Source: Zingiber officinale (Eukaryota > Streptophyta > Magnoliopsida > Zingiberales > Zingiberaceae). Taken from it: DNA of 64,000 nt. Both the position numbers and the translations under genes were made by a program. The notes under the pieces are model-generated. The model saw only the letters and a program-made list of their open reading frames with translations, was not told the DNA's origin and did not search any database. Positions 45,665-56,500 of this stretch are shown here, in pieces; position 1 is the stretch's first letter; the number at the start of each line of letters is the position of its first letter. The stretch covers positions 37,882,202 through 37,946,201 of the forward strand of contig NC_055987.1 of assembly GCF_018446385.1 (NCBI RefSeq). Reading direction: 5' to 3'.

Positions 45665-45737
45665 TGGAGGTGCGGGGAATCGAACCCCATACCTCTCGCA
45701 TGCGAAGCGAGCGCTCTACCATATGAGCTACACCCCC
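45665..45737 (-). tRNA. tRNA-Ala(CGC), unit 2
   Basis: Same 73-nt gene with anticodon CGC. The variable loop/T-stem junction differs at two bases (GGTATGGGG rather than GGCACGGGG), giving a T-G wobble in the T-stem. All stems still pair and the downstream T run is present. Confidence 0.93.
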
Positions 45738-45900
45738 GTGGTCAAGTAGGTGGAAGAGTGCGTAAAAGGGTTCATCACCATGATGAGCTACCCCTTGGTG
45801 GCGGACGTGCCGATGTCGACGACGCGATAGCAGATGGTGAGACTGGAGGGGGCGGTGCGGCGCCGTCAGGAAGGTCGGCAAAGGCTCGTGCGGGGGTGAT

Positions 45901-46056
45901 CTACTTGGAGGAGGAAAGAGAGGAAGAGACGAGCCTCTCGACGGAGAATGGGGTTGGGCACAGGGTACACGGATGGAGTGGAACTGTGGAAGCGAGACGG
46001 TGCAAAGAACGGTGAGGAAGAGGAAGGCGGGCAGCAGAAGCGGAGAAAATGGCCAT
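45901..46056 (-). CDS. 51-codon ORF, unit 3
   Basis: Exactly 156 bp and open, although its tRNA partner is a MITE-split relic. It begins MAIFSASAARLPLPHRSLHR and ends with the same SSSLSSSK. The ATG context is slightly weaker (AGTCATGGCC). Confidence 0.33.
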   Translation of the reverse strand: MAIFSASAARLPLPHRSLHRLASTVPLHPCTLCPTPFSVERLVSSSLSSSK

Positions 46057-46141
46057 GACTGTAAATAAACAGGTCACCTTCTTTAGCTATTATTTTTTTT
46101 AAATAAAAAAATTAAGAAAATGTCCAAATACTAAAATTTAA

Positions 46142-46431
46142 TGGAGGTGCAGGGAATCAAACTCTGTGCCTCTCGCATGCAAAGTGAGCGCTCTGCCATA
46201 TGAGCTATGAGTTCGGATCCTCTGTCTCCAAATTTCTCTGTCCCCGTGTGCCCTTACCGATCGGACTGACCAGATTACATCCCAAGGATGCCTTGCACAT
46301 CACGAGGATACTGCATACATCTTAAAGATGGCATGATGCCTTGAAATATAATCTGGTCCGTCCGATCGACAGGGGACACGGGGAGAGAGAAATTTGGGGA
46401 CAGAGGATCTGAACTGATGAGCTACACCCCC
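46142..46431 (-). pseudogene. tRNA-Ala relic, unit 3, split by a MITE
   Basis: 46142-46207 and 46417-46431 are the 3' and 5' parts of the tRNA gene. They are separated by a 208-bp inverted-repeat element and its target duplication. The anticodon loop here would read TGC, and several stem bases differ. The first seven acceptor bases (GGGGGTG) lie beyond the insert, so no normal tRNA can be made. Confidence 0.9.
46209..46416. mobile_element. 208-bp MITE inside tRNA-Ala unit 3
   Basis: Terminal inverted repeats are of the form (G/C)AGTTC(G/A)GATCCTCTGTC, continuing to CCAAATTTCTCT. They are flanked by ATGAGCTAT and ATGAGCTAC, a 9-bp duplication with one mismatch, or a perfect 8 bp. The inner part is a second inverted pair (GATCGGAC / GTCCGATC). 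It has no coding. Mutator-like if the duplication is 9 bp, hAT-like if 8 bp. Confidence 0.85.
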
Positions 46432-46639
46432 ATGGTTTTGAATTATTGTGCAAGATTCAAACTTTAGGGCAAACCCGTGGTCAAGTAGGCAGAAGAGTGC
46501 ACAAAAGGGTGCTTCCCCTTGATGAGCTACCCCTTGGTGGCGAACGTGCCGATGCCGACGACGTGATAGCAGAAGGCGAGGCCGGAAGGGGGCGGCGCGG
46601 CGCAGTCAAGAGGGTCAGCGAAGGCTCGTGCGGGGCGAT

Positions 46640-46795
46640 CTACTTAGAGGAGGAAAGAGAGAAAGAGATCAGCCTCTCGACAGAGAATGGGGTTGGGCAT
46701 AGGGTACGCGGATGGAGTGGAACTATGGAAGCGGGACGACGTGAAGAACGGTGAGGAAGAGGAAGGCGGCCAGCAGAAGCGGAGGAAATGGCCAT
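46640..46795 (-). CDS. 51-codon ORF, unit 4
   Basis: Exactly 156 bp and open. It begins MAISSASAGRLPLPHRSSRR and ends SVERLISFSLSSSK. The ATG lies about 82 bp past the intact unit 4 tRNA. Confidence 0.35.
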   Translation of the reverse strand: MAISSASAGRLPLPHRSSRRPASIVPLHPRTLCPTPFSVERLISFSLSSSK

Positions 46796-46876
46796 GGTTG
46801 TAAATAAATAGGTCGCCTTCTTTAGCTGTTGTTTTTTTTAAAATAAAAAAATTAAGGGCCAAATACTAAAATTTAA

Positions 46877-46949
46877 TGGAGGTGCGGGGAATCGAACCCC
46901 GTGCCTCTCGCATGCGAAGCGAGCGCTCTACCATATGAGCTACACCCCC
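46877..46949 (-). tRNA. tRNA-Ala(CGC), unit 4
   Basis: Identical by eye to the unit 1 gene in all stems and loops; anticodon CGC, 73 nt. Confidence 0.95.
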
Positions 46950-47156
46950 ATGGTTTTGAATAGCTGCGCAAGATCCAAACTTTAGGGCAAACCCGTGGTC
47001 AAGTAGGCGGAAGAGTGTGCAAAAGGGTGCTTCACCTTGATGAGCTACCCCTTGGTGGTGGACATGTCGATGCCGACGACACGATAGCAAAAGGCGAGAC
47101 CAGAGGGGGTGGCGCGGCACAGTCAGGAGGGTCGGCGAAGGCTCGTGCGGGGTGAT

Positions 47157-47312
47157 CTACTTGGAGGAGGAAAGAGAGGAAGAGACCAGCCTCTCGACGG
47201 AAAATGGGGCTGGGCACAGGATACGCAGATAGAGTGGAACTGTGGAAGCGAGACGACGCGAAGAACGGTGAGGAAGAGGAAGGTGGGCGGTAGAAGCGAA
47301 GGAAATGGCCAT
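47157..47312 (-). CDS. 51-codon ORF, unit 5
   Basis: Exactly 156 bp and open. It begins MAISFASTAHLPLPHRSSRR and ends SVERLVSSSLSSSK. Downstream of the intact unit 5 tRNA on the same strand. Confidence 0.35.
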   Translation of the reverse strand: MAISFASTAHLPLPHRSSRRLASTVPLYLRILCPAPFSVERLVSSSLSSSK

Positions 47313-47397
47313 GGCTGTAAATAAACAGGTCACCTTCTTTAGCTATTGTTTTTTTTTAATAACAAAAATTAAGAAAAGGCCAAATACTAAAATTTAA

Positions 47398-47470
47398 TGG
47401 AGGTGCGGGGAATCGAACCCCGTGCCTCTCGCATGCGAAGCGAGCGCTCTACCATATGAGCTACACCCCC
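47398..47470 (-). tRNA. tRNA-Ala(CGC), unit 5
   Basis: Identical by eye to the unit 1 gene; anticodon CGC, 73 nt, T run downstream on the minus strand. Confidence 0.95.
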
Positions 47471-47671
47471 GTTGTTTTGAATTGATATGCAAGATCCAAA
47501 CTTTAGGGCAAACCCGTGGTCAAGGAGGCGGAAGAGTGCGCAAAAGGGTGCTTCACCTTGATGAGCTACCCCTTGGTGGCGGACATGCCGATGACACGAT
47601 AGCAAAAGGCGAGACCAGAGGGGGTGGCGTGGCGCGGTCAGGAGCGTTGGCGAAAGCTCGTGCGAGGTGAT

Positions 47672-47827
47672 CTACTTGGAGGAGGAAAGAGAGGAAGAGA
47701 CCAGCCTCTCGACAGATAATGGGGTTGGGCACAGGGTACGCGGATGGAGTGGAATTGTGGAAGAGGGATGGCGCAAAGAACGGTGAGGAAGAGGAAGGTG
47801 GGCGGCAGAAGTGGAGGAAATGACCAT
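47672..47827 (-). CDS. 51-codon ORF, unit 6
   Basis: Exactly 156 bp and open beside a decayed tRNA. It begins MVISSTSAAHLPLPHRSLRH and ends SVERLVSSSLSSSK. The most diverged copy, yet it has no stop or length change. Confidence 0.33.
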   Translation of the reverse strand: MVISSTSAAHLPLPHRSLRHPSSTIPLHPRTLCPTPLSVERLVSSSLSSSK

Positions 47828-47911
47828 GGCTGTAAATAAACAGGTCGCCTGTTTTAGCTGTTATTTTTTTAAAAAAAAAATTTAAGAAAAGGGACAAATA
47901 CTTAAATTTAA

Positions 47912-47984
47912 TGGAGGTGCGGGGAATCGAGCCCCGTACCTCTCACATACAAAACAAACGCTCTACCATATGAGCTTTACCTTC
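47912..47984 (-). pseudogene. tRNA-Ala relic, unit 6 (C-to-T decay)
   Basis: The T-arm and 3' acceptor strand survive. The anticodon arm has become TTTGT-TTTGTAT-GTGAG, in which all six changes from CTCGC-TTCGCAT-GCGAG are C to T on the tRNA strand. The anticodon position reads TGT. The 5' acceptor strand no longer pairs. It marks the right edge of the array. Confidence 0.85.
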
Positions 47985-48618
47985 ATCGTTAGCAATTTCA
48001 ACTAGTTTCGGTGAGCTCGACAATGACACAAAGAGAGCAAGGTAAGACAAAACATAACTATTCTTATGGTGCCAACAAAACCTTAAAAACTACAAGAAGA
48101 GGAAGAAGATATGGGAGCTGAGGGCTACTCAATCTTGTTGTTGGAAGAGAGTAGCAATTTGTGCTGCATTGCTTGCTTATCGGAGAAGAGAAAAGAGAAG
48201 AAAAGAGAGTTCTTGTGCTTTAGAAGAGGAGTGGAAAAAATTGTAGGTTTATTTATATTGGAGAAGAGGAGAAGAAGCAAATGGGGAAGAAGAGAAAGAA
48301 AAAAAAAATAAAATCGAGGAATGGATGAAGGGGTTGCAATGTGCGTAAGGAGGAGAGAGAGAAAAAAAATGAAAGGTTTTGTCAAAAATATCCTAATTCC
48401 TTTAAAATCGATCGAACTCATTTAAACATTAAATTTGGTTTGGTCATAACTCAACTTCAAATCAATCCCGATTTAAACGAACATAATCCTTATTCTATAT
48501 CCATCCATTGAATTTAGTTCAAACCCGATTCAATTTTAATTTAACTTCCTTACTTCGTGTCATATAATTTAGTTCATCCATTTATTATTTTATATTTTAA
48601 TTTTAAAATTCAATACTT
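47985..48618. other. Non-coding stretch, purine/pyrimidine-biased
   Basis: A GAAGAGAA-rich tract runs from about 48090 to 48370. Frames across it (48111-48311 plus, 48421-48125 minus) are Lys/Glu- or Phe/Leu-rich low complexity. AT-rich sequence follows. No gene is supported. Confidence 0.5.
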
Positions 48619-48872
48619 TTATATATATATATATATATGGTGGCTACGCCCCTAACTACACCGAAATTGATCTTCCAGTGTCATGTAAATTTTCTATCGA
48701 CCATCAGTATAAATAAAAAAACTACTCACGGAGAACGACCCAAAAACCCAGTGTCATATGGTTACGCACCCCATTTAAAAAATAAATCTCTTTAAATACA
48801 CCGTAATTGGGAATCAAACTGTGGGTGCATTGACAACTTGACGTCTTTCCATTGCACTATAACCCCATGCCC
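48619..48872 (-). mobile_element. Probable tRNA-derived SINE relic
   Basis: On the minus strand, GGGGTTATAGTGCAATGGAA with AGACG has an A-box-like spacing, and CAGTTTGATTCCC (about 48812-48824) is B-box-like. A body of about 150 bp follows and ends in a (TA)n tail at 48619-48638. This is the head, body and simple-repeat tail of a plant SINE. No clear flanking duplication was found. Confidence 0.45.
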
Positions 48873-48914
48873 TAATTTAAGATAAACAAACTCACTTATC
48901 TATTGTGTTTTGGG

Positions 48915-49311
48915 TAGGGGTGCAAATGAGTCAAGCGCTCGTGAGCCGCTCGATCAAAGCTCAATTCGAGCTCGAATTTGATCGAGCTGATCTCTAACCG
49001 GCTCGTTTAACATTTAAGCCGAGCTCGGGAACATTTAACACTGACTTGAGGATTCGTCAAGCCTTGTCAAGCTAGATTAATTTAATATTTTAATAATTAA
49101 AATTATTATTACTTTCAAAATGAAGAATAAGCTAAGGAAGAGTTTGAGACTAGAGCATGTCATTTGGTATATTTGAGGTCTACAATTCGAATCTATACTT
49201 TAACAGATTTTTAATTTATTTTTCTAAGTCAAGCTCGAGCTCAAGTCGAGCCTATGTAGTTTTCTCGAGCTCGAGCTGACAGGAGCTCGACTTGACTCGA
49301 TTACAGCCCTA
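48915..49311. mobile_element. 397-bp hAT-like MITE
   Basis: Inverted ends TAGGGGTGCAAATGAGTCAA (left) and the reverse of TAGGGCTGTAATCGAGTCAA (right). The 8-bp duplication GTTTTGGG is exact at 48907-48914 and 49312-49319. The body is rich in AGCTCGAGCTCGA-type phrases. No coding. The end sequence and 8-bp duplication fit the common TAGGGNTGNAAA hAT MITE group of plants. Confidence 0.9.
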
Positions 49312-49319
49312 GTTTTGGG

Positions 49320-50567
49320 TGATTATATACTATTTGACCAAAGTTTAGTTTGACCTTGTTTTAAACTAATTCATTGTAAAACCAAATGGTTGATACCGAT
49401 TTACTTCAGTGTCTTTTTCATGTTTGTTCATGGGGGAAACAAATACTTATAGAGATTAGGTTAAGCTCAGATTTTCATCCAGTTGAATCAGAAATGAGAT
49501 CGTTCATTTTATAAGAAACAAATGTTTTTCTAAAACTCTAGTCCGTACAAATTCCTGATATCGACAAAAATTTAGACGAATGTGAACTTGTTTACAGCAT
49601 CCACAGTTATGATAGTCGATATCATAAGAACTGCCTCGAGCCAACATGTGTAATCCAATCCATTTTAAGGCTTGGGCCTTGGCTCGCACGATCCACCTTT
49701 AGTTAGAGTTTAGTCTTAACTCATTTGATGTGTGACATTGCAAAATCCGAAAGAACCACGACATAATGATCCTAAGACGACAGTTCAATTGTAGGGTCAA
49801 GCCCCATGGAGTTCTTAGATGTTCAATGGTTCCTTTCACCAAAGTGTGCGATGATAATAAACGTAGATCCATCACCCTTATGAAGTTCTAGGTTACATCC
49901 TTTAATGCCTCCAGCAATCGTCTAAGTACCCATAGTTTGATAGGATGCCCATGCAATCTCCTAAGTACCAGTTTGATTTTCAATTACGGTACTATTTTTC
50001 TCCAATGGAATAACAATAGACAAACATGGAATGTTTGTCTACTGACAACTCACTATGAGCACTTTTAAATTCATCTTGATAATTGATAAAAAAATTTCAT
50101 AAAATCAAATCAATCATTCCCAAAATTAATCGGTCAAATACATAATGATAACTAAAAAAATTACATCATTAATGTCAGGCTTGATGTGGTGGTAAGAAAT
50201 AGGGTTCATTTTCCAAGCAACCATAGTTCTTTAAACTTGCATGGATTGAACTACTAATGAAACTGAAATATCCCATCATGAACCTCAATACTTCCTTGAT
50301 TTACTTGGTTGGCAAAATATAAGATGGACTGTCTATCCTAAAATTAATCGGGTTATTGTATCTAGATACCTGGTAAAAAAACATCCGAGAAGGTAAGCAT
50401 ACCAAGTTCCAAGAGGCAACAAATAACCATCAATCTGGAGAACTGAAACAACCATCCTGAAATCTCAAATATTTAAAATGGACGACATTGGACTTATTTA
50501 TGTCCATGTTGCTGAACTTTTAGCAATATCAGCTCACTAATATCCCGGGAAAATATGGTATTGTATG
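49320..50567. other. Region downstream of the M41-like gene
   Basis: No exon, RNA gene or transposon end could be recognised. The 61-codon minus frame at 49504-49689 matches nothing I know. It would include the 3' UTR of the gene at 50568. Confidence 0.5.
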
Positions 50568-53500
50568 TCAAATATCATCACAATTAATGAACTTTTCAAT
50601 TATGTCAATGCAAGAGCCAACTGATTTCCCCAAAGCCATGGCCTCAGCAAGCTGTGATCTAACTTTTTCATGGCGACGGAGTAAAAGAACAGTATTCAGC
50701 ACAGACCATCTAACTTGCGAATCTGCTTTCCTCTGGGTGAAACCCAAGCTCTTGAGCAACTTATCCAACTATACTTCCAATGTTATGAGAAAAATCCAAG
50801 TAAGAATTGGGATTGTTTCAGGAACTTAATTGAAAAGACTAGAGTAGGACTACTGTCTGGGCCTTTTCCTCTAACCAATAACATTAGGGTTGAATCAAGA
50901 TTAAGAAAACCCAAGGCAAATTAAGGTTAAAAGCTTGGGATGGAGGCCAACCTTGTCAATGTCGGCAAGACCACCTTCAGCATACCCAAATAGGAGGTAC
51001 TCTGTAGCTACTCCTGCCAGTGCTATGCATGAGAATCTGTTAAGCATCTGCTTTAAATAGAGGTTAGCAAAAGAGTAACAAAATGTGCCAGAAAACTAAG
51101 AGATGACTTGGACGCTCAAGAGCAATCTGAATGAATAAGAAACTTCTATTTCGACAAGGATAAATTATGAAATGTCTCAATGTTGTGAATACACGAGAAA
51201 AGGAAAACAAAATCAGTTTGCTGAAATGAGATCAATTCTGGAAAGTGAAAAGGTTATTGTGTTTGAGGCAGAACAAAAACTAGTGCCTCACCTTTGCTGA
51301 TAGCTTTCCCGCATTTATCTGCATGAAACCATGAACATAGTTAGGCTGCATAAACTTATGGCAAGATATTCAAACAATAAACCATTATAGTAGGCTGCAT
51401 AGCTTAATTATTTGGTGCTTTTATAGAGGCGAGGTAGGTGCAGTGAGAAAGTGGCAACGTTAAGAAGTTGTGATTTATAAATCACCTTCTGAAGTGCCAG
51501 AAAACTATAGAATATGCATAATCATGACTTTAGCTCAGAATTAATGTGAATTAACACTTAGATATTTATGTGTATGCTAATAGTATTCTAGTGAATGACT
51601 GAATCTAAATGGCATAATGAAAACAATAAATATTAAAATTCGAATTTTTTACAAATATATTTTCAGGTGATAAAATTAATAGCATCATGACTAATTTGAA
51701 ATTCCAATACTTGCTGTCCTAGTCATTTTAAATTTTCTGAGCCAAATATAATTTTACAGATAATGCCATGTCAATGCCCCACCTATGCTCAAGGTTGCTG
51801 ATAGCATGTAGGGAAGGCATTTGATACGATTCAAACAGACCATGGCAAACATCCTACATAGGAAATGCGGAGAGCTAGTATTTAATTTAAATTCATCCAC
51901 CAATTAAGTAGTTATGCATTGTGATAGGTGCTTTTAATTGCAAATCTATTCCGTTAATCATTTCTCCATGTCTACGCTTTATATATTGCTTCAGCACAAG
52001 ATAAGAAGACGTATCTCCAACACATAAATGGTTGTGAGTTTATGTTTTATCATCTTTGGAAAATTCAAACCCACTACTTTTGAACTTTCTATTATTTAAA
52101 TGGGGGTATTTGTGGAATACTCATGAATAGGATCAAATCTTAATCTATGATATTTCCATAAGTTTCCTCTTTCTTATTTTTAAGCTAGACCCAAAGAGGA
52201 CTAGTGGATCATGATTTATATTTCACCTTTCATTTCCTTTAAGTTTGTCTTGGAAAAAGATATGGTCTAATTCTTTTTCAATTAATTTGATCGAGAGGAA
52301 TGGATTCATGTTATTCATGGATTTTAAAAAAAAAATGTGAAAAAGCTCTATTTGATGTTCTACCATTCTGAGTAGGGCCCTGTAAACCCTCACTTGCATG
52401 TTACTCAACGCACTTCTTTCATGGGGCAACCACAGCTTTCAATGCAGCCTGAAAGAAATTCATCATTGAAAATTTGTTTAAACAAATAGAAGCTGACTTG
52501 TTGGATCAGAGACCTGCTTATAAACAAGGACCTGAGGTTGTTGGCCTTTCCAAAAGAGATTGAGGGACCAATCTTTAATATCCAATTATCCATTCTTTTT
52601 TGCACAGTTCTTCAAATTCTACATTTAGGCACCTATTTGTGTGTATCAAGGTAGATTCAAATTCTGCAAAATCATATAGCTGCAGATACTTGGGAGTATT
52701 GAGAGTTTAGGGTTTAGGGATTTGAGAGAATATATATAATTATTATTTGAACACTAAATCCCTACTCATTTCCCTGGCCATATTCAATAACAGCAAATCA
52801 CTGTTGCCATTCTCAAGAACCACGGCTGTCAAAATGGGACCATTCTCAACTGTCACCTGTGGGAGTTTGTCAGCACACAGGCTCAGCAGCTGGTGGTTGA
52901 CATAGAGATCATACACAAGGTCATATGCAAGCTCGACGTGTTAGTGCCCACAGCACCAGTGGTGATGTAAGCCAATGGAAGCAAACACAAGGATTACTGA
53001 AGCAGGTGGGTGAAAAGATGGATATGGCAACATGAAGGACCACAGCCCATCTCTAAGGGCATCCACAAGCTCCCTCCCTCAGTGAGGGAGCTCCTTCGAT
53101 TTAACGAAGCCGCTCCTTCATTTTTCTTTTTTTTAATATTAAAATGCTTTGTTTTTAATTTTTGTTTAAAAAACAGAAAATGCTGTTGAACGACATTATT
53201 CAGTAAAAAAATAATTTTTAAATTTAAAAAAAAAACTATAAATACATCTTCAATCTCTTATTTTTTTTCATTTGTCTTATCATTCTCTACTTCTTTTCCT
53301 TTCATTCTCTATTTGTATTCGAGATAGATAAAAACTTCAATACTTCTCTTCACAAATCTTTTGAATTTTTCAAATATGGAAGAAAATACATCCTCCAAAT
53401 TTCTCAAAGTTCTCAAAATCTTCAATAAACTCAATTGTATTTCACACCCAATACCTTCCAAATTTTAAATATTTCATTTCTTCCACAGTATTTTCTCCTC

Positions 53501-56500
53501 CTCAACTATCAGTTATGCCTTTAAATGAATCAAGAAGGGCTACTAACGACCTATTTATCAACGACAAAGAATCTATAACGTCATTATCTGTTCCAGCAAC
53601 TCAATAGTCACTACAAACTCAGTAGTCACCACACTTATCACAAGAGCGTGAAATTGAACTGGAGAAAGATGATTCGAAACGAAGATTTTAATCTCCTAAC
53701 AAAGGCATGATCCTTACGGAGTCATGGGGTAATAACTAAAAGGATCACACTTTTTGGAAATATATAGTTGATTACTACAACAATCATCCACCCACTGTAA
53801 CTATGACGAGAAACTATCAACGACTAAAATCACATTACTATAAGTTTGACTCGATAGTAAATGAATTTTTTGTAACCTACAATAATTTTTATACTCATCA
53901 TCAAAACAATTAAAGTGACAAGAATGTGTTGGAGAACGCACTGAATATGTGAAAAGCCAACAATAATAGCAAGGACTTCAAGTATATGCATGTGTGGAGG
54001 GTTCTTGAATAGTATGAGAAATATGCTCCACAATCAATTGCTCATTATTCTAGCAAAAAGGCAAGAACATCTAAATCAGAAGAAACACTTCAACATCAAA
54101 TCCATATACAAATGTTGATGTGGATGACTCTGAAGTCCACATTTGTCCAACAAGGCAAAAGGCAATGAAAAGGGAAAATCCAAAATCAAAGAAAGTGACG
54201 CAATAGAACAAAACATCGACAAAAAATAATAAGATATTAAAGAATATCAAATGAAAAAATAACTTTGCAAAAAGCTGAGATCTTTCATAAGGATTATGAA
54301 ATTTTTATGAAGAATACCAATAAGATAACACCAGGACAACTTCATATATATATATATACGAGAATAATTTTAAAAAATTAAACAAAGATATAACCTAATG
54401 TAGATGTGTTAGTTTTTTATATATATTATAATAACTTATATCTTTTTATTTGATATACTGTAATATTTATATAATTTTTGTTTAATTATTATGATATTCA
54501 TGTTATCCATCTATAGATTTAAATTTTATAAAAATTCAATTATATATAATATAAAATATAAAAAAATAGAGAAATATATATAATGAAAAGGTATGGGACT
54601 CATGAAGGAATTGTTGAGAGTTTTTTTTTTATAGCGAAGAAATGTGTGAGGTTTTTTACTTTTGACATGGTGTTGATGTGGCATCAAATGAACTCATGGA
54701 GAGCTCCCATGACTATAGATGCTCTAACTTCCTCTTCTCTCAACAACCTTGTCTTTCACCATTAAAGTCCTGAACAGTACATATCATGGCAGTTTTGCAG
54801 GAATTCATTTATGTAGATGAGTGGGTTCATACAATAACTTTTAAGTAGTTATAGTACCAATGTACCATACTATTCATTTAATCAAGTAAGGTTCGAGTAT
54901 TAAGGAATCCTAGGGATATCCAAACTTGCCATCCCCTATTATAAGCTAAGCATAAGTAATGATGCACAGTATTTGTTTGAAGCACAATTTTGGTACTAAA
55001 TTAGCAATAAACTGCAAGATAACAAGTGTATTTCCAATCTCCACAATGTAATTTAGAAAATAAATCAAAAGATTAAGCATAAATGAATATACAGAAGGCT
55101 CGATATGAGAAGAATCCTTGCAAAATTAAGCAGGAAATAAACCCAATCAACAAGAAAGAACCAAGAAAGATGACTTACTTCTTCAAGAAATTCAAAATCC
55201 ACAAAAGCAGTTCCAGCTTGCACATTGAGTGAATTTTCCTTGATCAAAGCTTCCCAACTTGTTAATGTGTATCCCTTAGGAAGCACTCCAAGCAAATAGG
55301 CTATTAAGAAATGCCCAGCTTCATGCTGCACTACATATCAGAATATGACATACAACCAAATCAGAAGAGACAAAATGGACTAGCATCGTCATTAAAAGAG
55401 TAACTGTGATGTATTTGAAAGAACATTCATTGGTGTCTCCACTAGAGATCGAAGGGTGCCATGAAAAATATGAATGGGTGAATAAACAAAAAACCTTTAC
55501 CTGAATTACTCTGTTGTGATATTTCTGACTAGAAATGTGCCCAATGGTATCAAGCATCAGATTCTTAACCCCGCCATAAAAATAGACCTATATGCATGGA
55601 ACATGAGATACTATTATGAGTTGTCAAGTTACTCAATATATTTTGCAAAATAAACTTACTTTAGTCCAAAGAGAGAGTAGCTAGTTGAGGATCTTTGAAA
55701 CTTCCAAATTTACACAAATAAGCCCTCAAAATCTTATACTCAAAATAGATAAACTTATAGGGTGCTAAACTGAATTACTTTTCTCCTGTGGAGCATCAAT
55801 ACTCCAATTTGAACTATCATTCAAAAACAATGTACAGGACACGTCTTTCCAAATTTTCAAAAATGGAAAGATGGTTTTAGACAGATCCTAAATACTGGTC
55901 AGAATTATATTTTGAAAAAAAAAGACTGTACAAAGTAATCTACGTATACATGAAACTTTATAACTGATTATGCAATTTTGAGTTGCTCGTTCAAATTCCT
56001 AAGCAACTATGCCTTCAAAACCATCAACTTTCACAACCAAAAAATCCACACTAGGAAGACATGCAAATTCTCAATTGAAGTAGGATTTACCAGCTAACTC
56101 ACCGAATCCAATGACCAAAGGAACAGTAATCCCAAGGAAACGTATAATATCTGTGCTGGAGAAATCCCAAAAGTAAACCATGCTGAAAGACCTCCTACAA
56201 TGGCAGCAAACTGAAGGCTTCTCTCTATTGACCCCAATGTTACATCAACCGGAGATAAGAAAGAAGAAGTGTCAATTCCATTAAGCTTCAGTTCATCCAG
56301 ACTATATAGTCTTTGGGGTACCTACAACAAAATCAACATGATAAGTACTAACATCCTAGTAGAAGGATTTCAGCAGAACAAATCATGTATACCATGATAA
56401 TATGTTCAGAATATTCAACCATAATAACTCTTATAAATAAAATATAGCAATTAGGCACTTCAACCCCTCTTGCTCTGTAAGACAGAAAGCAGAAAAATGT

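Larger units (their letters stand above)
44697..47984 (-). repeat. Six-unit tandem array: tRNA-Ala plus 51-codon ORF per unit
   Basis: Unit lengths are about 480-525 bp (tRNA 3' ends at 45143, 45665, 46142, 46877, 47398 and 47912; the fourth interval also holds a 208-bp MITE). On the minus strand each unit reads: tRNA-Ala, a Pol III-type T run (ATTTTAG), about 86 bp containing an A/T tract, then ATG and a 51-codon ORF, then a GC-rich stretch leading to the next tRNA. Units are roughly 90 percent alike by eye. Confidence 0.9.

Noticed and set aside
48111-48421. Overlapping Lys/Glu-rich and Phe/Leu-rich frames
   Set aside because: Low-complexity GAAGAGAA sequence read in two directions; no domain or start context.
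49504-49689. 61-codon minus-strand frame downstream of the M41-like gene
   Set aside because: No recognised family, no splice or promoter context, and the length is within chance.
52223-52605. Minus-strand frames inside intron 4
   Set aside because: They lie between well-supported exons 4 and 5, match no family text and would break the gene's reading.
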